A stretch of 64,000 nucleotides of DNA, from NCBI GenBank assembly GCA_963783175.1, contig CAWANG010000037.1:372001-436000 (forward strand), read 5' to 3'. The notes beneath the pieces were generated by a model. It had not been told where the DNA came from and did not search any database. It was given only the letters and a program-made list of their open reading frames with translations. The stretch comes from Roseiarcus sp963783175. Its GTDB lineage: Bacteria > Pseudomonadota > Alphaproteobacteria > Rhizobiales > Beijerinckiaceae. Position numbers and translations under genes: made by a program. This document shows, one piece after another, positions 55,363 through 64,000 of this stretch (position 1 is its first letter; each line of letters begins with the position of its first letter).

Positions 55363-56604
55363 ATGAAAGTGCTTATTGCGGGCGCGGGCGTCGGCGGGCT
55401 GACGCTGGCGCTCATGCTTCACAAGCGCGGCGTCGAGTCCGTCATTTACGAACAGGCGTCCGAGATCCGCGAACTCGGCGTCGGCATCAACGTCCTGCCG
55501 CACGCGATCAAGGAACTTGCCGCGCTCGACCTCATGCCCAAGCTCGATGCGGCCGGCATCCGCACCAGGGAACTGCACTACATCAGACGGCACGGGCAAA
55601 AGGTGTGGAGCGAACTGCGTGGGATGGACGCCGGCTTCGACTATCCGCAGTTCTCGATCCACCGCGGCCGCCTACAGAAAGTGATCTACGACGCCGTCGT
55701 CGCCCGCCTCGGCCACGGCGCCGTGCGCACCGGCCTCAAGCTGCAGGGCTTCGTCCAGGATGAGGGCGGCGTCGTGGCGCATTTCACTGACGCCAGGTTC
55801 GGGCTGAGCAGCGAGACGGTACGCGGCGACGTGCTGGTCGGGGCTGATGGCATCCGCTCCGTCGTGCGCCGCCACTACCATCCGAAGCAGGGCCGCCCCA
55901 GCTGGCAAGGACTCATGCTCTGGAGGGGCGCGGCCGAATGGCCGAAGTTCCTGACCGGCCGCTCCATGTACATCGCCGGCGGCATGAGCGCGAAGATCGC
56001 GCTCTACCCGATCGCGCTAGGCTCGACGCCGGACACACGCCTCACCAACTGGGCGATCGTCTCGCGCATCGCCGACGGCGAGATCACGCCCGCGCCGACC
56101 AATTCTTGGTCGCGGGCCGGACGAATGGATGAGGTGATCCCCTACGCCAGGCGCTTCAACGTGCCGAGCGTCGACGTCGAGGCGCTGGTGCGGGCCACGC
56201 CGATCTGCTGGGAATACCCGATGTGTGACCGCGACCCCCTGCCCCACTGGAGCCATGGCCGGATCACGCTGCTCGGCGACTCCGCGCATCCGATGTACCC
56301 CGTCGGCTCCAACGGAGCCGCGCAGGCGATCCTCGACGCGCGCTGTCTGGCCGACTGGCTGCGAAAGGCCGACCATCCGATGCAGGCTCTTCATGAATAC
56401 GAGCTCGAACGCCTGCCCAAGACCGCGGAGATCGTCCGCCTCAACCGCAAGGGCGGACCAGAGCGCGTGATCGACGAAGTGGAGAAACTCGCTCCAGCGG
56501 GGTTTGAATTGGTGGACCGAGTGCTCAGTCACGCCGAGCGCGAGGCGATCGTCAAAGGCTACGCTGGCAAGGCTGGCTTCACACAGTGCCAGGTCAACAG
56601 GTGA
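55363..56604 (+). CDS. FAD-dependent aromatic monooxygenase (class A)
   Basis: 413 residues from ATG 55363 after CGGAGGAA. Rossmann FAD motif GAGVGGLTLA (residues 7-16), DG-type motif GADGIRSVVRRHY, and the second FAD motif LLGDSAHPMYPVGSNGAAQAI. This is the salicylate/3-hydroxybenzoate hydroxylase fold, and also that of the monooxygenase half of anthraniloyl-CoA monooxygenase/reductase. Next to a CoA ligase, an old-yellow-enzyme homologue and kyn genes, attack on an anthranilate derivative is the best guess. It converges with kynA, 24 bp apart. Confidence 0.85.
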   Translation: MKVLIAGAGVGGLTLALMLHKRGVESVIYEQASEIRELGVGINVLPHAIKELAALDLMPKLDAAGIRTRELHYIRRHGQKVWSELRGMDAGFDYPQFSIHRGRLQKVIYDAVVARLGHGAVRTGLKLQGFVQDEGGVVAHFTDARFGLSSETVRGDVLVGADGIRSVVRRHYHPKQGRPSWQGLMLWRGAAEWPKFLTGRSMYIAGGMSAKIALYPIALGSTPDTRLTNWAIVSRIADGEITPAPTNSWSRAGRMDEVIPYARRFNVPSVDVEALVRATPICWEYPMCDRDPLPHWSHGRITLLGDSAHPMYPVGSNGAAQAILDARCLADWLRKADHPMQALHEYELERLPKTAEIVRLNRKGGPERVIDEVEKLAPAGFELVDRVLSHAEREAIVKGYAGKAGFTQCQVNR

Positions 56605-56628
56605 AGACGGCCGCCGAATGGGAGGCGC

Positions 56629-57450
56629 TCACATCCGGGTGCGGACACGCCAGAGTTCCGGAAAGAGTTCGATCTCCAGCATGCGCTTGAGGTAGGCTAC
56701 GCCCGACGTGCCGCCGGTACCTCGCTTGAGACCAATGACGCGCTCGACCGTCGTGACGTGGTTGAAACGCCAGCGCCGGAGATAGTCCTCGAAATCGGTT
56801 AGCTTTTCCGCGAGCTCGTAGAGGTCCCAGTGATGGGCGGGATCGTGGTAGACCTCCGCCCAGGCGCTTGTCAGAGCTTCGCATTCGACGTGCGGCTCGG
56901 CCGCCTCAGCCCGAGGCGCAGCGTCACCCACGTCAAGGCCCCTCCGGTGCAACAGCAGAATCGCCTCCTGGTAGAGGCTCGGCTCTGCGAGGATTGCGCT
57001 AAGTTCCGCAACGATCTCCGGGCAGTTCTCGTGCGGCTTGAGCATCGCCATGCTGCGATTGCCAGCGAGGAACTCGATCGCGCGGTATTGCCAGGACTGG
57101 AATCCCGAGGACTGCCCGAGCCGGTCACGAAACTCGGAATAGTCGCTGGGGGTCATCGTGCGCAGGACGTCCCAAGCGCTATTGAGCTGCTCGAAGATTC
57201 GCGCGACACGAGCGAGCAGTTTGAATGCCGGCTGCACGCCGTCTGCGCGGATCAGCGCCGACGCGGCGCGGATTTCCCGTATGGCGAGCTTCATCCACAA
57301 TTCACTGGTCTAATGCTGGATTATGAACAGAAGTTCGTCGTGCGCATCGGTTAGTGGCGATTGCGCGCCAAGCAATTCTGTGAGCCGCAGGTAGTCGCCA
57401 TACGACATCCTCGAGTGAAAATTGCTCTTGGGGCCTTCGATCTCGCTCAT
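56629..57450 (-). CDS. kynA: Tryptophan 2,3-dioxygenase, interrupted by an in-frame TAG
   Basis: Heme enzyme opening the indole ring of L-tryptophan to N-formylkynurenine. From ATG 57450, MSYGDYLRLTELLGAQ and HDELLFIIQH lead to an in-frame TAG at 57310-57312, then TSELWMKLAIREIR. In the family this reads HQTSELW, so a Gln CAG has become TAG. Downstream motifs (SSGFQSWQYRAIEFLAGN; HHWDLYELAEKLTDFEDYLRRWRFNHVTTVERVIG; GTGGTSGVAYLKR) are intact. Full length would be about 273 residues. ATGA overlap with kynU shows coupling. Confidence 0.88.
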
Positions 57451-58646
57451 GTCACTTTATTCCGGGCATGATACTCGGGACGGTCCCATAGACGGCCCCG
57501 CACGGTCTCGACGAGCGTACGCGCGGCCTTTTCAACTTCGGCAAAACCGATATAGAGCGGCGCGAAGCCGAAGCGCATCATGTCGGGCTCGCGGAAGTCG
57601 CCGATCACGCCGCGCGCGATCAGCGCCTGCATCGCCGCGTAGCCTTCCCTGAAGCCGAACGAGACCTGTGCGCCACGTTGCGCGGGATCGCGCGGCGAAG
57701 CAAATTGAAGTTCGGGGCAATCGGCTTCGACGCGGCGGACAAAATCTTCGCTGAGTGCGATCGAGCGTTCCCGCAGAGCGAGCATGTCGACGCTCTCGAA
57801 AACATCCAATGCTGCGTCGAGCGCGGCCATGGAAAGGACTGGCGGCGTACCGGCGCGCAGGCGATCGATCGCCCGCGCGGGCCGATACTTGAGCTCGAAA
57901 GCGAAGGCGCCGCGTGACCCATCCAACCTGACAGGGCCGGCGCGACGCGCGCCTGCAGATCCGGCCGGACGTAGACGAAAGCCGGCGCGCCTGGTCCGCC
58001 ATTCAAATATTTGTAACCGCAGCCGACAGCGAAATCGGCGCCGCAACCGGCAAGATCGACCGGAAGAGCGCCCGCCGAATGCGCGAGATCCCAGATCATG
58101 ACGGCGCCGAACGCCTTTGCCTTCTCCGTGAGCATGCGCATGTCGTGCCTGCGCCCCGTGCGGTAGTCGACTTCAGTCAGCATTAGAACCGCGACGCGCT
58201 CGTCGAGCGCGCTCTGGACCGCCTCGGGGTCGACGATCTTCAATACATGACCCCGCCCGAGCAGGCGGCAGGCGCCCTCGGCGACATAGAGATCAGTCGG
58301 GAAATTGCCGCTGTCAGAAAGGATGACCTTGCGAGGCGCAGCGAGTTCGAGAGCGGTTGTTAGCGCCTTGAAGAGGTTTATCGAGGTCGAAATCGCCCGC
58401 GATCACCGAACCTTTCGGGGCGCCGATCAGGGTGCCGATGCGGTCCCCGACCTTGGACGGCAAATCGATCCAGCCGGCCGTGTTCCAAGCGCGAATCAGT
58501 TCCCGGCCCCAGCTCTCGTCGAGTTCGCGGCGAACGCGCTCACGCGCGGATCGGGGCATCGCTCCGAGCGAATTCCCGTCGAGATAGACGATGCCCTCCG
58601 GAAGATCGAACATCGCTCGCGAGCGCTCGAAGAAATCGTCGCTCAT
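57447..58646 (-). CDS. kynU: Kynureninase, two frameshifts
   Basis: PLP enzyme cleaving kynurenine to anthranilate and alanine. From ATG 58646: MSDDFFERSRAMFDLPEGIVYLDGNSLG. An extra T in a TTT run near 58399 breaks the frame after VIAGD; the continuation has LFKALTTALELA and KVILSDSGNFPTDLYVAEG. The PLP-lysine region DFAVGCGYKYLNGGPGAP follows. A missing C near 57905 shifts it again, and FAFELKYRPARAIDRLRAGTPPVLS runs to 57447. Repaired length is about 400 residues, normal. ATGA overlaps with the ligase stop and the kynA start. Confidence 0.87.
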
Positions 58647-60262
58647 GAGAGAGACCTGAGCTGGAAGCGCTGGATCTTGCCAGTCTGCGTCTTCGGCAGG
58701 GCCTCCAGGAAGCGTACCGCGCGCGGATACTTGTAGGGCGCAATGGTCGCCTTGACGTGGTTCTGCAGCCGCAGCGCCGTCGCCTCGTCCGCGGCCACAT
58801 CGGGCTTCAGGACGACGAAGGCCGCGACAACCTGACCGCGTTCCTCGTCGGGAAGCCCTATTACCGCGCATTCCGCAACCGCCTCATGCGCCAGCAGCGC
58901 CGCCTCCACTTCGGGGCCGGCGATGTTGTAGCCGGCGGAGATGATCATGTCGTCGTTGCGAGCGGCGAAATGGAAGTACCCCTCCTCGTCCTGGCTGAAC
59001 GCGTCGCCGGTCACATTCCAACCGTTCTGCACATAGTAAAGTTGGCTCGCGTCGGCGAGATAGCGGCAGCCGGTCGGCCCGCGCACGGCGAGGCGTCCGA
59101 CCGTTCCGCGCGGGACTTCGTCGAAGTCCTTGTCGACGATCTTGGCCTCGTAGCCCGGCACGGGAGTTCCGGTGACGCCGGGCCTCCGGTCGTCCTGACG
59201 GCTGCCGATGAACACATGCAGCATTTCCGTCGAGCCCATGCCGTCGAGGATCGGCACGCCCGTCCGCTTCGTCCAGGCCTCGTAGACCGGCGCCGGCAAG
59301 GTCTCGCCGGCGGACACCGCGACTCGAAGGGAAGAGAGATCGGCGCCTTCCTCCAACGCCGCGAGCATCGCCCGGTAGGCGGTCGGCGCGGTGAAGCAGA
59401 TCGTCGCCTTGTAGGCCTCGATGATCTTGACGAGGTTCAGCGGGGTCGCGCTTTCGATCAGCGCCGCGGCAGCACCGAAGCGCAGCGGAAAGACGGCGAG
59501 GCCCCCGAGGCCGAAGGTGAAGGCGATCGGGGGTGAACCGACGAAGACGTCGTCAGGGCGCACATCGAGGACCTTCTTCGCATAGCCGTCGGCGATGATG
59601 AGAATGTCGCGATGAAAGTGCATTGTTGCCTTCGGGGCGCCGGTGGTTCCCGACGTGAAGCCGAGGAGCGCGACATCGTCCCGCCCCGTGCGCACCGCGG
59701 CGAAGGTCACCGGCTTGTTGAGAGCGACGCGATCGAGTTCGGCGTCATGGTTGGCAGTCCCGTCGAAGCCGACGACGCTCTTGAGGAACCGGTTTTCCTT
59801 GGCACAGGCGACCAGATCGTCGAGGATGCGGGTGTCGCACAGCGCGAGCTTGATCTCGGCCTTGTCGACAATCTTCGCCAGTTCGCCAGCCCGCAGCATG
59901 GGCATAGTGTTGACCACAATGGCGCCCGCCTTGGTCGCGGCGAGCCAGCAGGCGATCATCGCGGGATTGTTCGCCGAGCGGATCAACACCCGGTTGCCCG
60001 GCTTCACGCCGTAATCCTCAATCAGCGCGCGGGCGAGCCTGTTGCTCCAGTCGGCAAGTTCCTTGTAGGTGCGGCGTCGGCCATGCCCGATCAGCGCCGT
60101 ATGATCGCCAAAGCCGCGCTCGACCATGCGATCCGTCAGTTCGACCGCGGCGTTCAAATATTCGGGATAGTCGAACCCGTCGAGCCGAAAGTCCGGCCAT
60201 TGCGCTGGCCGAGGCAGATTGTCGCGCCCGAATGTATCAATGTGAGCGGTGGGACCGAGCAT
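58643..60262 (-). CDS. Aromatic acid-CoA ligase (2-aminobenzoate/benzoate type)
   Basis: About 539 residues from ATG 60262. Adenylation motifs: LLGFTSGTTGAPKATMHFHRD, DGMGSTEMLHVF, NVTGDAFSQDEEGYFHF and the catalytic lysine in LPKTQTGKIQRFQL. The benzoate-CoA ligase group shows the same NxxIxAxxxA spacing in the active-site region. Its overlap with kynU, whose product is anthranilate, supports 2-aminobenzoate as the substrate. Intact frame. Confidence 0.88.
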   Translation of the reverse strand: MLGPTAHIDTFGRDNLPRPAQWPDFRLDGFDYPEYLNAAVELTDRMVERGFGDHTALIGHGRRRTYKELADWSNRLARALIEDYGVKPGNRVLIRSANNPAMIACWLAATKAGAIVVNTMPMLRAGELAKIVDKAEIKLALCDTRILDDLVACAKENRFLKSVVGFDGTANHDAELDRVALNKPVTFAAVRTGRDDVALLGFTSGTTGAPKATMHFHRDILIIADGYAKKVLDVRPDDVFVGSPPIAFTFGLGGLAVFPLRFGAAAALIESATPLNLVKIIEAYKATICFTAPTAYRAMLAALEEGADLSSLRVAVSAGETLPAPVYEAWTKRTGVPILDGMGSTEMLHVFIGSRQDDRRPGVTGTPVPGYEAKIVDKDFDEVPRGTVGRLAVRGPTGCRYLADASQLYYVQNGWNVTGDAFSQDEEGYFHFAARNDDMIISAGYNIAGPEVEAALLAHEAVAECAVIGLPDEERGQVVAAFVVLKPDVAADEATALRLQNHVKATIAPYKYPRAVRFLEALPKTQTGKIQRFQLRSLS

Positions 60263-60297
60263 CGGTTCGCTTCCTCCGAGGATCACTTGTGCAGACT

Positions 60298-61752
<1,455 letters not shown>

Positions 61753-61759
61753 GGCGAGG

Positions 61760-62179
61760 CTAGTCCGGAATGACCGCGGTGGCCTGGATCTCAACCTTGG
61801 CGCGATTCTCGATGAACGCGGAGACCTGCACAGCGGTCATCGCGGGAAAGTTCCTTCCCATGATCTCGCGATAGACCTTACCGACCTCCGACAAACGGGT
61901 GATGTATTCACGCTTGTCGACGAAATACCAGACGAGGCTCACGACGTGCTCCGGGCCCCCGCCTTCGCAGGAGAGAATCGCGACGACGTTGCGCAACGCC
62001 TGCGCGATCTGGGCCACGAGATCATCGCTTTCGAACTGGCATCCCGGGTTCCAGCCGACCTGTCCGGCGACGAAGATCGTCCGACCCCGCGCTACGACGC
62101 CATTGGCGTAGCCCAGGGGCCTGGCCCAGCCCTCTGGCTGCAAGCGGCGATGCATGGTCAACTCCTCGAACGTGTTCAT
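61760..62179 (-). CDS. RidA-family protein of the anthranilate operon
   Basis: 139 residues. RidA-type core (RTIFVAGQVGWN, LRNVVAILSCEGGGPEHVVSLVWYFVDKREY, NFPAMTAVQVSAFIENRAKVEIQATAVI). Members deaminate enamines/imines; 2-aminomuconate deaminase is a relative. Removing the amino group after ring reduction fits this pathway. 6 bp downstream of the acyl-CoA dehydrogenase. Confidence 0.88.
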   Translation of the reverse strand: MNTFEELTMHRRLQPEGWARPLGYANGVVARGRTIFVAGQVGWNPGCQFESDDLVAQIAQALRNVVAILSCEGGGPEHVVSLVWYFVDKREYITRLSEVGKVYREIMGRNFPAMTAVQVSAFIENRAKVEIQATAVIPD

Positions 62180-62185
62180 CTCAGG

Positions 62186-63364
62186 TCAGCGCGACTTCAT
62201 CAGTTCGCGCGCGATAATCAGCTTTTGCACCTCAGTCGCACCTTCGTAGATTCGGAGCGCGCGGATCTCGCGATAGAGGCTCTCCACGATCTCGCCTCGC
62301 TTCACGCCCCGGCCGCCGAACATTTGGACCGCGCGGTCGATCCCGCGCTGGGCGGATTCCGTCGCCGCCATCTTCGCCATCGCGGCCTCGCGCGTCGTCG
62401 CCGTCCTGTCGACGTCGCGTCTCCATGCCGCCCGGTAGGTCAGCAGCGCCGCCGCATCGATTTCCGTCGCCATCTCTCCGAGCGCGCCCTGCGTCAGTTG
62501 AAGATCCGCCAGCGTCCCACCGAACATGCGGCGGCCCCGAGCGTGATCGAGCAATTCATCGAGCGCCCGGCGCGCGAGGCCGAGCGCCGCGGCGGCTACG
62601 GACGCTCGGAAAATATCGAGCGTCTGCATCGCGATTTTGAAGCCGCCGCCGGGCGCGCCGAGGCGGCGGTCCACGGGGATGCGGCAATTCTCGAAGCGCA
62701 GCGTCGCCATCGGATGCGGCGCGATGACCTCGATGCGCTCGGCGATGGAGAAACCGGGATCGTCGGGAAAGACGACAAACGCGGAAACGCCGCGCGCGCC
62801 CGGCGCCTCGCCGGTGCGCGCGAACAGGGTGTAGACGTCGGCGATCCCGCCATTGGAAATCCAGGTCTTTTCGCCGTCGATCACGTAGGAATCGCCATCG
62901 AGGCGCGCCGAGCAAACCATCGCCGCGACGTCGGAGCCGGCCTCCGTCTCCGAGAGCGCGAAGGCCGCCAGCCATTCGCCCGCGCGCGTCTTCGGCAAAA
63001 CGGCGGCGCGAAGTTTTGGCGAGCCGGCGATCGCGACCGCCCCTGATCCAAGGCCTTGCATCGCGAAGGCGAAGTCGGCGAGGCCGTCGCGCCAGGCAAG
63101 CGTCTCGCGCGCGAGGCAGGCCGCGCGTGAATCAATGGCCGTCTCGTCGGCCTCGGGCGGCGCCACAGCGGCCTCGAGCAGGCCCGCCCGCCCCATTTCG
63201 CGCACGAGGCGCCGGCACGAGCCGTCGACGTCGTTATGGTCGATCGCGTCGATGACCGGCGAGCCAATGAAGGCGTCGAGCCGCGCAGCGAGCACCCGGT
63301 GGCCGGGTTCGAAGAATGGCCATTCGAGCCAGTCGCGAGCCATGCGCTTTGCTCCGGCGCGCAT
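62186..63364 (-). CDS. Acyl-CoA dehydrogenase
   Basis: 392 residues, FAD-dependent. Typical blocks: LSETEAGSDVAAM, GEKTWISNGGIADVYTLFART, PHPMATLRFENCRIPVDRRLG, FGGTLADLQLTQGALGEMATEI, QMFGGRGVKRG, LYREIRALRIYEGATEVQKLIIAREL (catalytic-region Glu of the C-terminal domain). It probably oxidises the alicyclic CoA ester formed after ring reduction. It lies 3 bp after the enoyl-CoA hydratase stop. Confidence 0.9.
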   Translation of the reverse strand: MRAGAKRMARDWLEWPFFEPGHRVLAARLDAFIGSPVIDAIDHNDVDGSCRRLVREMGRAGLLEAAVAPPEADETAIDSRAACLARETLAWRDGLADFAFAMQGLGSGAVAIAGSPKLRAAVLPKTRAGEWLAAFALSETEAGSDVAAMVCSARLDGDSYVIDGEKTWISNGGIADVYTLFARTGEAPGARGVSAFVVFPDDPGFSIAERIEVIAPHPMATLRFENCRIPVDRRLGAPGGGFKIAMQTLDIFRASVAAAALGLARRALDELLDHARGRRMFGGTLADLQLTQGALGEMATEIDAAALLTYRAAWRRDVDRTATTREAAMAKMAATESAQRGIDRAVQMFGGRGVKRGEIVESLYREIRALRIYEGATEVQKLIIARELMKSR

Positions 63365-63367
63365 CGC

Positions 63368-64000
<633 letters not shown>

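Overview
The window is GC-rich DNA from an alphaproteobacterium, most likely a member of Hyphomicrobiales (Beijerinckiaceae, Methylocystaceae or Bradyrhizobium-like). The support is an ATP12-type F1 assembly chaperone, a PEPxxWA-CTERM protein, three high-potential iron-sulfur proteins (HiPIPs) and a tryptophan-to-anthranilate catabolic cluster. The genus cannot be fixed from the sequence alone.

Layout. 0-8.4 kb: housekeeping and envelope genes (a frameshifted membrane protein, thioredoxin 2, an orphan bufferin, an acyl-CoA synthetase, an OmpA-like protein, a small HTH protein, the GTPase Der and a YfgM-like TPR protein). 8.5-16.2 kb: a redox cluster behind an FNR/FixK-type box. It holds a HiPIP, a Cyc2-like outer-membrane porin-cytochrome, a CHRD protein, a tetraheme c-type cytochrome, a membrane monoheme protein, a second HiPIP, a large exported protein with a C-terminal CxxCH, a CusF-like copper protein and a third HiPIP. 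16.2-25.6 kb: propionyl-CoA carboxylase pccA and pccB (both with lesions), RidA, a Spy/CpxP-like chaperone, ATP12, a pseudouridine synthase and a GST. 25.6-32 kb: an AT-richer intergenic region, a HAF-repeat PEP-CTERM protein, an I78-like inhibitor, dnaE and tRNA-Gln(CTG). 32-41 kb: a phage-like island directly behind the tRNA, with DUF3102, an orphan C5 methyltransferase, an NPPF methyltransferase, a primase/helicase-like protein and a perfect 552-bp tandem duplication. 41-54 kb: an insertion-sequence graveyard (IS30, IS21, IS481, two inverted IS630 copies) with broken chromosomal genes between the elements, plus an intact small secreted protein built of three Cys/His repeats. 54-64 kb: a tryptophan/anthranilate catabolic region.

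How the genes may work together. In the redox cluster, electrons could cross the outer membrane through the porin-cytochrome and pass to periplasmic cytochromes and HiPIPs. The FNR-like box suggests control by low oxygen. In the last region, KynA and KynU turn tryptophan into anthranilate, a CoA ligase activates it, and an old-yellow-enzyme reductase plus a separate flavin monooxygenase look like the two halves of anthraniloyl-CoA monooxygenase/reductase. RidA, an acyl-CoA dehydrogenase and an enoyl-CoA hydratase would finish the product in a beta-oxidation-like series. A Liv-type transporter ATPase probably supplies substrate.

Quality note. At least fifteen otherwise conserved genes carry single frameshifts, including essential dnaE, and several fall in homopolymer runs. 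Two more carry in-frame TAG codons where the family has glutamine. Many of these lesions may be sequence errors, so frameshifted genes with intact protein on both sides are listed as CDS. Genes visibly broken by IS elements are listed as pseudogenes.
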